This document shows, piece by piece, positions 46,316 to 53,264 of a stretch of DNA of 53,264 nt (position 1 is the stretch's first letter; every line of letters begins with the position of its first letter). The position numbers and the translations under genes are program-made. Under the pieces are notes generated by a model. The model worked only from the letters and a program-made list of their open reading frames with translations. It made no database searches and was not told the DNA's origin. This stretch comes from Hyphomicrobiales bacterium (GTDB taxonomy: Bacteria > Pseudomonadota > Alphaproteobacteria > Rhizobiales > Rhizobiaceae), in assembly GCA_003577315.1 (NCBI GenBank), contig QEVK01000026.1, positions 1 to 53,264 on the forward strand. The letters are read 5' to 3'.

Positions 46316-46490
46316 AAGACCCGGACCTTCGGGACCGCGGCTGCTTACACCAGACGGCCCTTTTATTCCACCCCGCTTTCCGCCGCAGCGCAAGCCAACA
46401 CTTCGATGCAGGCGCGCCGGCCGCCCCCGCGCGCCCGCTTTTCCGTCGCCCGCGCCGCCATCGTCTTGCAGGCATCGTCTCGCCCGCATC

Positions 46491-46521
46491 TTGACTTTGA
46501 CGTAAGCGTCAATGGTAGCCT
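46491..46521 (+). promoter_or_regulatory. MerR-type promoter with 19-bp spacer and palindromic operator
   Basis: The -35 TTGACT (46491-46496) and -10-like TAGCCT (46516-46521) are exactly 19 bp apart. The spacer carries the palindrome TTGACG-TAAG-CGTCAA (46497-46512). An overlong spacer filled by a dyad operator is the hallmark of MerR-family activation (SoxR, CueR, LiuR). No merR-type gene is in the window, so the regulator acts in trans. The predicted mRNA leader before ATG 46557 is about 30 nt. Confidence 0.6.
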
Positions 46522-46556
46522 GCGGCCGAGATCAAGGCTTCGACCGGGAGGACGCG

Positions 46557-47525
46557 ATGCCCAAACCCCGCCCCGACACGTCGCCCGCCGCTGCCGCACA
46601 GGCCGGGACGCACGATGCGCCGGCCGCGCCCGCCGAGGCCGACGCCGCGCGGCAGGCGGTGCGCCAGACCCCGCTGGCGTTTGCCGCCGCGGACGGCTTT
46701 CCGCTCGGCGGCACGCTGTTCGAGGGCGACGGCGATGGCCCGCTGGTGCTGGTCTCCTCGGCGACCGCCGTGCCGCAGGCCTTCTACGCCGGCTTCGCCC
46801 GCGCGCTGGCCGTGGCCGGCGCCCGCGCCGTCCTGACCTACGACTATCGCGGCACCGGCGCCTCGCCGCGGCCGCGGGGCTGGCGGCGGCGCATCGGCTA
46901 CAAGGACTGGGCGTTGATCGACTTTCCCGCCGCGCTCGCGGCGCTGGAGGCGGTGGCGCCGGGCCACCCGATCGTCGGCGTCGGCCAGTCCTATGGCGGC
47001 CACGCGCTCGGCCTGTCGGGCACGGCGGACCGCTTCGAGCGCTATGCGATGGTGGCGACCATGACCGCCTATTTCGGCCATCTCGACGACCGCCAGGCAT
47101 GGGCCCGCATGAACCTCGTCGGCGTGCCCGTCTCCTTCCTGTTCCGCGACACGCCGCGCTGGCTCGGCATCGGCGAGCCGATCCCGGGCTCGTGCTTCCG
47201 CGACTGGGCGCGCTGGTGCCGCATGAGGAACTATTTCTTCGACGATCCCGGCACGCCCGAGACGGCGCGCTTCGCCGGGGTCAGGCTGCCGATCCTCGTC
47301 ATCGGCCTCACCGACGACCGCTGGGCGACGCCGCGCGGCGTGGCCGACTTCGCGGCGCGCCACCCCAACGCGCGGGTCGAGCAACGGTGGCTTTCGCCGC
47401 AGGACGGCGGCGCGCCGATCGGCCATCTCGGCTTCTTCCGCTCGCGCTTCGCCCGCACCCTGTGGCCGCCGCTGGTGCGCTGGCTGCTGGCCGGCGAGGC
47501 GGTGACGCCGGGTACGCGCCGCTAG
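46557..47525 (+). CDS. Alpha/beta hydrolase
   Basis: 322-residue serine hydrolase fold protein. A disordered Ala/Pro-rich N-terminus (about 1-35) leads to the fold. The nucleophile elbow is GVGQSYGGHALG (G-x-S-x-G like), an oxyanion region lies at LVSSATAVPQAFYAG, TYDYRGTGAS is a typical strand/turn, and a late Asp and His are in GLTDDRWATP and GHLGFFRS. It resembles the predicted hydrolases often called lysophospholipase- or alpha/beta-hydrolase-2-like. The ATG at 46557 follows GGGAGG by 6 nt. Its MerR-type promoter suggests induction by a metabolite or stress. Confidence 0.88.
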   Translation: MPKPRPDTSPAAAAQAGTHDAPAAPAEADAARQAVRQTPLAFAAADGFPLGGTLFEGDGDGPLVLVSSATAVPQAFYAGFARALAVAGARAVLTYDYRGTGASPRPRGWRRRIGYKDWALIDFPAALAALEAVAPGHPIVGVGQSYGGHALGLSGTADRFERYAMVATMTAYFGHLDDRQAWARMNLVGVPVSFLFRDTPRWLGIGEPIPGSCFRDWARWCRMRNYFFDDPGTPETARFAGVRLPILVIGLTDDRWATPRGVADFAARHPNARVEQRWLSPQDGGAPIGHLGFFRSRFARTLWPPLVRWLLAGEAVTPGTRR

Positions 47526-47733
47526 GGCGGCGGAGGCCCTGCCGCGCGCTTGCCGGCGGTTGACTTGCCGCGGCGGCGGCCTATGGTTCGCCCCGCTCGC
47601 GGCCCGAACGAAACCCGCGGGCAGAAAGGTCGAACCCGCCATGTCAGGCGACAGTTGCAGTCGAAGAAACCTGCCGTCCGCCTGACGCGACCCTGAGGGC
47701 TCGCTCCGGCCGGCGGCGGCAATGGAGCAAGCC

Positions 47734-49095
47734 ATGAACGAATACGTCCTCGCCGGCGGCGACGCCGCCGCCATCGCCCGCATCCTCGCCAGCGGCCACG
47801 CCGCCGATGCCGTCGAAGCCCTGAACCGGGAGCCGCGCGCGCTTGCCTTGCGGCTGCTGGAAGAGGCCCCGCTGGAACGTGCGGCCGAGATCCTCGACCA
47901 GCCCGAGCTCGACGGGGCGTCCGAACTGGTCGCGGCGCTGCCGCGCGAGCGCGTCGTCGACCTTCTGGGCGCGATGTCGGCCGACCGCGCCGCCGACGTG
48001 CTGCGCGCCATCGGCGAGCCGGCGCGCGCGCAGCTGCTGCACGCCATGACGCCGCCGCTGCGCCGCGCGCTGACGGCGATCCTCGGCTATCCCGAGGGCA
48101 GCGCCGGCTCGATCATGACGACCGAATATGTCAGCGTGCCGCCGCACTGGACCGTGGCGCGCACGCTCGACCATATCCGCCAAGTCGAGCGCAGCCGCGA
48201 GACCGTCTACGCCATCTATGTCGTCGATCCCGAAAGCCGCGTGCTGCTGCATGCCTTCGGTCTCAGGCGGCTGATCGCCGCCGACCCGCAAGCGCGCCTG
48301 GGCGACATCGTGCCGGAGCGCTCGCCCGTCACGGTGCCGCCGCTGACGGATGTCGAGCAGGTGGCGCATACGATCCGCAAATACGACCTGCTCGCCGTGC
48401 CCGTGGTCGAGGACGGCCGGATCGTCGGCATCGTCACCGTCGACGACGTGCTGGACACCATGATCGAGGAAGGCACCGAGGACGCGCACCGCTTCGGCGG
48501 CATGGAGGCGCTGGACGAGCCCTATATGAGGATGGGCTTCCTTTCGATGATCGGCAAGCGCGGCGGCTGGCTGTGCGCGCTGTTCCTCAGCGAGATGCTG
48601 ACGGCGAGCGTCATGCAGCACTACGAGGTCGCGCTGGAGAAGGCCGTCGTGCTGACGCTGTTCATCCCGCTCATCATGAGCTCGGGCGGCAATTCCGGCT
48701 CGCAGGCGACCTCGCTGGTCATCCGGGCGATGGCGCTGCGCGAGATCACGCTCGCCGACTGGTGGCGGGTGGCGCTGCGCGAGCTGCCGAGCGGCCTCGT
48801 GCTCGGCGCCATGCTCGGCCTGGTCGGGGCGGCGCGCATCGTGGCCTGGCAGTATCTCGGCCTCTACGACTACGGCCCCTACTGGCACCTGATCGCGGCC
48901 ACGGTCGGGCTCGCCCTGGTCGGCATCGTCACCTTCGGCTCGCTGACCGGCTCGATGCTGCCCTTCGCGCTGAAGCGCATCGGCTTCGACCCGGCCAGCG
49001 CCTCGGCCCCGTTCGTGGCGACGCTGGTCGACGTCACCGGCCTTGCCATCTACTTCACGGTGGCGGCGCTGGTGCTGGCCGGAACCGTCCTGTGA
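47734..49095 (+). CDS. mgtE: Magnesium transporter MgtE
   Basis: 453-residue Mg2+ channel/transporter. A helical N domain (about 1-125) with LLEEAPLERAAEILDQ and ADRAADVLRAIG leads to a CBS pair (about 130-255) including GSAGSIMTTEYVSVPPHWTV and AVPVVEDGRIVGIVTVDDV. Five transmembrane helices follow (about 275-453), with the pore motif SSGGNSGSQATSLVIRAMA. GGAG lies 7 nt before ATG 47734, preferred over ATG 47722. No magnesium riboswitch was recognised in the 208-bp region upstream. Confidence 0.95.
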   Translation: MNEYVLAGGDAAAIARILASGHAADAVEALNREPRALALRLLEEAPLERAAEILDQPELDGASELVAALPRERVVDLLGAMSADRAADVLRAIGEPARAQLLHAMTPPLRRALTAILGYPEGSAGSIMTTEYVSVPPHWTVARTLDHIRQVERSRETVYAIYVVDPESRVLLHAFGLRRLIAADPQARLGDIVPERSPVTVPPLTDVEQVAHTIRKYDLLAVPVVEDGRIVGIVTVDDVLDTMIEEGTEDAHRFGGMEALDEPYMRMGFLSMIGKRGGWLCALFLSEMLTASVMQHYEVALEKAVVLTLFIPLIMSSGGNSGSQATSLVIRAMALREITLADWWRVALRELPSGLVLGAMLGLVGAARIVAWQYLGLYDYGPYWHLIAATVGLALVGIVTFGSLTGSMLPFALKRIGFDPASASAPFVATLVDVTGLAIYFTVAALVLAGTVL

Positions 49096-49117
49096 GGCGG
49101 ACCGGCGGGCGGGCCGC

Positions 49118-50506
49118 TCAGACCCGCTCGCCGTTCCTGACGCGATAGGTCGGCTGGTACATCGTCACCAGCTCCTCGGCCGCGCTGGGGTGGACGGCCA
49201 TGGTGGCGTCGAAATCGTCCTTGGTGAGCCTCGCCTTGACCGCGATGCCGAGAAGCTGCGCCATCTCGCCGGCGTCCGGCCCCAGCACATGCGCGCCCAG
49301 CACCCGGCGCGAGGCGGCGTCGACCACCAGCTTCATGACCATCCGCTCCTGGCGGCCCGACAGCGTGTGGCGCATCGGCCGGAACTCGGCGCGGAAGATC
49401 TCCAGCTCCTCGAAGCGCCGCGCCGCCTCGTCCTCGGACAGGCCCACGGTGCCGATCTCGGGCTGCGAGAACACCGCCGTGGCGATGGCGTCGAAATCCG
49501 GCTTGGTCGGCTTGCCGCGAAACACGGTGTCGACGAAGCACATCGCCTCGTGGATCGCGACCGGGGTCAATTGCACGCGGTTGGTGACGTCGCCGACGGC
49601 GTAGACGGTCTCGACGCTGGTGCGCGAGAAGTCGTCGACCACGATCTCGCCCGCCGGGCCGGTCTCCACGCCGGCGGCCTCCAGCCCCAGCCCCTCGGTG
49701 TTGGGCGTGCGGCCGATGGCGAGCATGAACGCGCCCACGCTCAGCGTCTCGCCGTTGGACAGCGCGATGTCGAGGCGGCCGTCCTCGCGCTTGTCGACGC
49801 CGTGGGCGATGGCGTGGGTCACGATGCGGATGCCCTTGGCCTCCATCGCCGCGTGCAGGCCGCGGCGCATGTCCATGTCGAAGCGGCCGAGGATCTCCTT
49901 GCCGCGATAGACCAGCGTGGTCTCGACGCCCAACCCGTGGAAGATGTTGGCGAACTCGACCGCGATGTAGCCGCCGCCGGCGATGGCGATGGAGCGGGGC
50001 AGCGTTTCCAGGTGGAACGCCTCGTTCGAGGTGATGGTGTGCTCGAAGCCGGGCAGCGCCGGATGCGGGCTCGGCCGGCCGCCGGTGGCGATCAGGATGT
50101 GGCGGGCGGTGACGGTGCGGTCCTGCGCCAGGATGCGCACCGTGTGCGGCCCTTCCAGCACGGCGCGGCTTTGAAGAACCGTCGCGCCCGCATTCTCCAG
50201 CCCGCGCCGGTAGAGACCCTCCAGCCGGGCGATCTCGCGGTCCTTGTTGGCGACCAGCGTCGGCCAGTCGAACCGCGTCTCGCCCACGCTCCAGCCGTAG
50301 CCGGCCGCGTCCTCGAAATGCTCCGGGAACTGCGAGGCGTAGACGAACAGCTTCTTGGGCACGCAGCCGCGGATGACGCAGGTGCCGCCGAAGCGGTACT
50401 CCTCGGCGATGGCCACGCGCTTGCCCATGGCCGCGGCCAGCCTGCCGGCGCGCACGCCGCCCGAGCCGCCGCCGATGACGAAGAGGTCGTAGTCGAAGTC
50501 AGGCAT
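49118..50506 (-). CDS. gor: Glutathione-disulfide reductase
   Basis: 462-residue flavoprotein that reduces oxidised glutathione with NADPH. It shows the FAD motif IGGGSGGVRAGR, the redox-active disulfide C43-C48 in GGTCVIRGCVPKK, the pyridine nucleotide motif AGGGYIAVEFANIFHGLG with a downstream arginine, the second FAD motif TVYAVGDVTN, and the C-terminal catalytic histidine in AVHPSAAEE. GGGGAG precedes ATG 50506. It lies downstream of rpiA and the DUF2059 gene on the same strand, but a strong terminator separates it. Confidence 0.95.
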   Translation of the reverse strand: MPDFDYDLFVIGGGSGGVRAGRLAAAMGKRVAIAEEYRFGGTCVIRGCVPKKLFVYASQFPEHFEDAAGYGWSVGETRFDWPTLVANKDREIARLEGLYRRGLENAGATVLQSRAVLEGPHTVRILAQDRTVTARHILIATGGRPSPHPALPGFEHTITSNEAFHLETLPRSIAIAGGGYIAVEFANIFHGLGVETTLVYRGKEILGRFDMDMRRGLHAAMEAKGIRIVTHAIAHGVDKREDGRLDIALSNGETLSVGAFMLAIGRTPNTEGLGLEAAGVETGPAGEIVVDDFSRTSVETVYAVGDVTNRVQLTPVAIHEAMCFVDTVFRGKPTKPDFDAIATAVFSQPEIGTVGLSEDEAARRFEELEIFRAEFRPMRHTLSGRQERMVMKLVVDAASRRVLGAHVLGPDAGEMAQLLGIAVKARLTKDDFDATMAVHPSAAEELVTMYQPTYRVRNGERV

Positions 50507-50544
50507 GGCGGGCTCCCCGGAAGCGATGCGACACACCTATGCAT

Positions 50545-50585
50545 TCGAAAAGCAAAAGGAAAGCCCGGCCGCGCGGGGCCGGGCT
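50545..50585 (-). terminator. Intrinsic terminator after the DUF2059 gene
   Basis: A perfect 9-bp stem (50562-50570 with 50577-50585) and a 6-nt loop, followed on the minus strand by TTTCCTTTTGCTTTT. It is placed 32 bp past the DUF2059 stop and should isolate gor from upstream transcription. Confidence 0.8.
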
Positions 50586-50617
50586 CGTCGGTGCTTGCCG
50601 GCGGCGGCTGCCGCGGC

Positions 50618-51184
50618 CTATTCCTGCGCGGCGCCTTCTTCGCCGCCACCCTCGGCCTCGCCCTGCGGCGGCTGGCTGGCGGCGACGCGCCTGGCGATCT
50701 CCTCGCCGGCCTGCTGGGCGAGATCGCGCGCGATGCCGCGCTGCCAGATGTCGGCGGCCTGCAACACCCCGCGGGTGACGTTCGCGCCTTCGTTCAGCAG
50801 CTTCTTGCCGGTCGACGAGGTATAGAAGGCGGAAATCTCGCTCAGCTCGGTCTCGGAGAAGGTGCGGGCGTAGATGGTCGCCGCCTCCCGCTCGAGGTCG
50901 CCGCGGCGCGCGGCGAGCGCGAAGGCCGTCTGGTCCACCACCTCGATGATCAGCTCCTGGAGGTCGGGGTTCTTCTGGATCAGCTCGCTCTTCAGCGCCT
51001 GCGCGGCGCTCGGCAGGATGATGTCGAACTCCTCGGTGGCCTTGAGCGCCTGGAGCGCGGCGCGGGCGGCCGAAAGGTGCGATTCGGCGATGTCCTGCGC
51101 GGCCGCCGGCAGGCCGGCGGCGACCACGAGCGCAAGCGCCCCGAAGGCGGCAACGAGGCGGCGGGAACGGGAGGCGAGGTTCAT
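50618..51184 (-). CDS. DUF2059 periplasmic protein
   Basis: 188-residue exported protein. The signal peptide is about residues 1-30 (ending LPAAAQ). The mature domain is all-helical, with the DUF2059 pattern YARTFSETELSEISAFYTSSTGKKLL near residue 130. An acidic Gly/Glu tail closes the protein. Function is unknown; the family is common in alphaproteobacteria. AAGGAG lies about 11 nt before the ATG. The rpiA gene is 20 bp upstream, so the two are probably one operon. Confidence 0.9.
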   Translation of the reverse strand: MNLASRSRRLVAAFGALALVVAAGLPAAAQDIAESHLSAARAALQALKATEEFDIILPSAAQALKSELIQKNPDLQELIIEVVDQTAFALAARRGDLEREAATIYARTFSETELSEISAFYTSSTGKKLLNEGANVTRGVLQAADIWQRGIARDLAQQAGEEIARRVAASQPPQGEAEGGGEEGAAQE

Positions 51185-51204
51185 GGGCGTCGAGACTCCT
51201 TGAT

Positions 51205-51906
51205 TTAGCTTGCGGCGCGCAACGTTCTGACGCCGTCGGCGGCCGCGATGATGGCGGCGTCCGCCAGTCCGATGAAGAGGCCGTGCTCGACCACGCCGGG
51301 AATGGCGTGGAGGGCATCGCCGAGCGCTTGTGTATCGGGAATGCGGCCAAAAGATGCGTCGATGATGTAGTGGCCGCCGTCGGTGACGAAGGGTTTTTCC
51401 CCGTCCATGCGCAGGACCAGCGGGCCGTCGAGGCCGAGCCGCGCGGCCGCCCTGGCGATGGCGACCTCGGTGGCGCGCAGGCCGAACGGGTTGACCTCGA
51501 TGGGCAACGGGAAGCGGCCGAGCGTGGCGACCACCTTGGAGGCGTCGGCGATGACGATCATCCGCGCCGAGGCCGCCGCCACGATCTTCTCGCGCAGCAG
51601 CGCGCCGCCGCCGCCCTTGACCAGCGAAAGGGCGGGGTCGATCTCGTCGGCGCCGTCGACGGTGAGGTCGAGCTCCGGCATCTCGTCCAGCGTCGCCAGC
51701 GGCACGCCCAGCGCCCGGCACAGCTCGGCCGTGCGCTCCGAGGTCGGCACGCCGGTGACGGAAAGCCCCTCCTCGCCGATGCGCGCGGCAAGCAGCCGCA
51801 CGAACTCCTCGGCGGTGGAGCCGGTGCCGATGCCCAGCCGCATGCCGTCCTCCACATGGGAGAGCGCGGCGCGCGCGGCCTCGATCTTCATCTGTCTTGC
51901 GTCCAT
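51205..51906 (-). CDS. rpiA: Ribose-5-phosphate isomerase A
   Basis: 233-residue enzyme interconverting ribose-5-phosphate and ribulose-5-phosphate in the pentose phosphate pathway. It carries [12 protein letters not shown], the active-site [12 protein letters not shown] and [14 protein letters not shown] loops, and the late [13 protein letters not shown] segment. Length and motif order are normal. It is the first gene of an rpiA-DUF2059 operon and divergent from gph. Confidence 0.96.
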   Translation of the reverse strand: MDARQMKIEAARAALSHVEDGMRLGIGTGSTAEEFVRLLAARIGEEGLSVTGVPTSERTAELCRALGVPLATLDEMPELDLTVDGADEIDPALSLVKGGGGALLREKIVAAASARMIVIADASKVVATLGRFPLPIEVNPFGLRATEVAIARAAARLGLDGPLVLRMDGEKPFVTDGGHYIIDASFGRIPDTQALGDALHAIPGVVEHGLFIGLADAAIIAAADGVRTLRAAS

Positions 51907-52044
51907 GTGCTCCGCCCTGCGAAGTCCTGCGGCGTCCTACCAGCTTTGCCGCGCCGGGCAAAGACCCCTGTCGTCGCGACCTTGCCCCTGCCGGCCGCAA
52001 GGGGTATCGCAGGCCTTCCGCCTCCCCAGCGCAACGGACCCGCC

Positions 52045-52728
52045 ATGCCACGCCCCATCGTCGTCTTCGATCTCGACGGAACGCTGATCGACACAGCGCC
52101 CGACCTGCTCGACAGCCTCAACCACTGCCTGGGCTTCGCCGGGCTGGAACGCGCCGCGCCCGACGAGCTGCGCCGCTTCGTCGGCATGGGCGGGCGCGTG
52201 ATGATCGAGCGCGCCTTCGCCGCGCAGAAGCGGACGCTGACCACGGCGCGGCTGGACGAATTGCAGGCGGTGTTCCTCGACCACTACAGCGGCAACATAC
52301 CGGGCGGCTCGCGGCCCTATCCCGGCGTGCTTGCCGCGCTCGACCGGCTGGAGGCCGCCGGTTACGCGGCGGCGGTGTGCACCAACAAGTACGAGCGGCT
52401 GTCGACGGCGCTGATCGGGGCGCTCGACCTCGCCCCGCGCTTTTCGGCGGTGTGCGGCGCCGACACCTTCGCCTTCCGCAAGCCCGACCCGCGCCACCTG
52501 ACCGAGACGATCCGCGTGGCGGGCGGCGACCCGGCGCGCGCGATCATGGTCGGCGATTCGCGCACCGACATCGACACGGCCAAGGCGGCCGGCATCCCGG
52601 TCGTCGCCGTAGACTTCGGCTATACCGACCGTCCCGTCCGCGAATTCGCGCCCTCGCGCGTCATCTCGCATTTCGACGAGCTGACGCTGGAGATGACGCA
52701 GGAGCTGATGGCCGCGCTCGCGCGCTGA
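52045..52728 (+). CDS. gph: Phosphoglycolate phosphatase, HAD family
   Basis: 227-residue haloacid-dehalogenase phosphatase. The nucleophile motif is VFDLDGTLIDTAPDL, motif II is VCTNK, the lysine of motif III is in FAFRKPDP, and motif IV is MVGDSRTDIDTAKAAG. A helical cap lies at about residues 18-85. Family members hydrolyse 2-phosphoglycolate formed in DNA repair or by Rubisco; related sugar-phosphate substrates remain possible. The ATG at 52045 begins MPRPIVVFDLDG. Confidence 0.92.
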   Translation: MPRPIVVFDLDGTLIDTAPDLLDSLNHCLGFAGLERAAPDELRRFVGMGGRVMIERAFAAQKRTLTTARLDELQAVFLDHYSGNIPGGSRPYPGVLAALDRLEAAGYAAAVCTNKYERLSTALIGALDLAPRFSAVCGADTFAFRKPDPRHLTETIRVAGGDPARAIMVGDSRTDIDTAKAAGIPVVAVDFGYTDRPVREFAPSRVISHFDELTLEMTQELMAALAR

Positions 52729-52746
52729 AACCTCGCCGATACGTCC

Positions 52747-52776
52747 TTGACTTGGGCGCCGGGGCTCCCTTATATC
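52747..52776 (+). promoter_or_regulatory. Promoter of tRNA-Val
   Basis: TTGACT (52747-52752) and TATATC (52771-52776) are separated by 18 bp (17 if TTATAT is taken), about 80 bp before the tRNA. The hexamers are close to consensus for a stable-RNA promoter in a GC-rich genome. Confidence 0.65.
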
Positions 52777-52855
52777 GCGGCACTTTCGCAAGGCGGCGCG
52801 CGGCGGGAAGCGGTCTTCGACTGGAACCGGACCGGCGCGCGACGGCCAAGCGGAC

Positions 52856-52930
52856 GGGCGCGTAGCTCAGCGGGAGAGCACACCCTTCACACGGGTGGGG
52901 TCACAGGTTCAATCCCTGTCGCGCCCACCA
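52856..52930 (+). tRNA. tRNA-Val(CAC)
   Basis: 75-nt cloverleaf: acceptor GGGCGCG/CGCGCCC, D-arm AGCUCAGCGGGAGAGC, anticodon loop UUCACAC with anticodon CAC, T-arm CAGGUUCAAUCCCUG, and CCA encoded at 52928-52930. Confidence 0.97.
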
Positions 52931-52955
52931 TCGAAAAACCTGGCGTTTTCGATGG
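52928..52955 (+). terminator. Hairpin at the tRNA-Val 3' end
   Basis: A 10-bp perfect stem CCATCGAAAA/TTTTCGATGG (52928-52937 with 52946-52955) begins in the encoded CCA itself. It is likely a processing or termination structure, although no long T-run follows. Confidence 0.45.
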
Positions 52956-53109
52956 GTTATTCTGAATTTCTCAACAACCGAAACAACCTCGGCGCTTTTC
53001 CTGCCGCACGGAAACCGTACGTGCTGCGGCGGCATCCACACGTCATGTTGATTTCCACCGCCCGGCCCCGCGCGATAGTTTCGCGATGCGGGGGCGCATG
53101 GAGGAAACG

Positions 53110-53169
53110 ATGAAAGCCTTGCCCCTGTTGTCCGCCTCGCTGCTGCTGGCGCTCGCCGGCGCCGGCGTC
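53110..53169 (+). pseudogene. Secreted-protein gene truncated by an insertion element
   Basis: GGAGG lies 6 nt before ATG 53110, which opens a clear signal peptide (MKALPLLSASLLLALAGAGV). After 20 codons the sequence changes abruptly to the repeat-bearing end of a mobile element at 53170; continuing in frame gives unrelated residues and a stop at 53254-53256. The remainder of the gene, if it survives, lies beyond the window. Identity of the mature protein cannot be determined. Confidence 0.6.
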
Positions 53170-53264
53170 TGTCAACGGCGGAGTAAAAGTCGGCCATTGG
53201 GCGGCGCAAAAGTAGTCCACTTGGCGGCGCATTTGGGGAACGCCGGGAGGGCGTAGCCCGACCA
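53170..53264. mobile_element. Terminal end of a probable IS21-family insertion sequence (partial)
   Basis: The sequence starts with TGTCAAC and carries GGCGG(A/C)G(T/C)A repeats at 53177, 53200 and 53223, exactly 23 bp apart; the first two extend as AAAAGT(C/A)G(G/T)CCA. Multiple terminal repeats of about 20 bp behind a 5' TGT are characteristic of IS21-family ends bound by the IstA transposase. The istA/istB genes and the other end lie outside the window. Confidence 0.6.

Noticed and set aside
46275..46490. Aromatic amino acid attenuator upstream of the DAHP synthase gene
   Set aside because: No short open frame with clustered Trp/Phe/Tyr codons followed by alternative hairpins could be found; only a small 6-bp hairpin is present.
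47526..47733. Magnesium riboswitch before mgtE
   Set aside because: No M-box-like conserved segments or long AT-rich leader could be recognised in the 208 bp; a covariance search would be the deciding test.
50618..52051. Apparent fusion of an rpiA-antisense frame to the DUF2059 protein
   Set aside because: The DUF2059 protein has its own ATG, signal peptide and ribosome binding site at 51184; the upstream residues are rpiA in a wrong frame.

Overview
The window is about 53 kb of high-GC alphaproteobacterial chromosome, dense with ordinary housekeeping genes. The gene content points to the Rhizobiales (Hyphomicrobiales), probably the Phyllobacteriaceae (Mesorhizobium/Aquamicrobium/Nitratireductor side). 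The main reasons are a giant Growth-Pole-Ring-like coiled-coil protein, a DksA that has lost three of four zinc-finger cysteines, a second-type glutamyl-tRNA synthetase, a small WreU-like phosphoglycosyl transferase, and two intergenic sequences resembling dispersed rhizobial repeats. The assignment is inference from gene families; no 16S rRNA gene is present.

Layout. 1-5.6 kb: an RTX calcium-binding protein with an N-terminal membrane anchor, its HlyD-type adaptor, and a tail-to-tail histidine kinase / NarL-type response regulator pair. 5.8-14.8 kb: tRNA-Tyr, an RlmB-like rRNA methyltransferase, a small membrane protein, tRNA-Thr, NAD kinase, a DEAD-box helicase, DksA, a SixA-like phosphatase, a near-perfect inverted repeat, ycjX-ycjF and a small secreted protein. 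14.8-16.5 kb: the folP-folB-folK operon. 16.9-20.2 kb: a surface-glycan module with a sugar reductase/epimerase, an initiating phosphoglycosyl transferase, a PIG-L N-deacetylase and a sugar N-formyltransferase, the last two translationally overlapped. 20.6-22.2 kb: a DUF922 protein, a 2Fe-2S ferredoxin and an Hpt phosphotransfer protein. 22.4-28.2 kb: the 1928-residue growth-pole-ring-like protein, with 120-bp and 33-bp internal repeats. 28.3-32.4 kb: a four-gene Mla-type lipid ABC transporter. 32.5-36.8 kb: a dipeptide epimerase, an FAH-family hydrolase, a family 2 glycosyltransferase and an O-antigen ligase/polymerase. 36.9-44 kb: malic enzyme, a DUF2865 protein, gltX, nadE and a DUF1003 protein. 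44-53 kb: a Tag-like glycosylase, class II DAHP synthase, an alpha/beta hydrolase behind a MerR-type promoter, mgtE, glutathione reductase, a DUF2059 protein, rpiA, gph and tRNA-Val. At the right edge a secreted-protein gene is cut in its signal peptide by what looks like the end of an IS21-family element.

How the genes work together. Envelope biology dominates the middle of the window: O-antigen initiation and amino-sugar tailoring, an O-antigen ligase/polymerase, lipid transport across the periplasm, and the polar-growth scaffold. Folate, NAD(P), Glu-tRNA, aromatic amino-acid, pentose-phosphate and glutathione genes form the housekeeping background. The most unusual functional idea is the deacetylase/formyltransferase pair, which could swap an N-acetyl for an N-formyl group on a glycan sugar. 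The clearest regulatory discovery is the promoter of the alpha/beta hydrolase at 46.5 kb, where a palindrome fills an exact 19-bp spacer.
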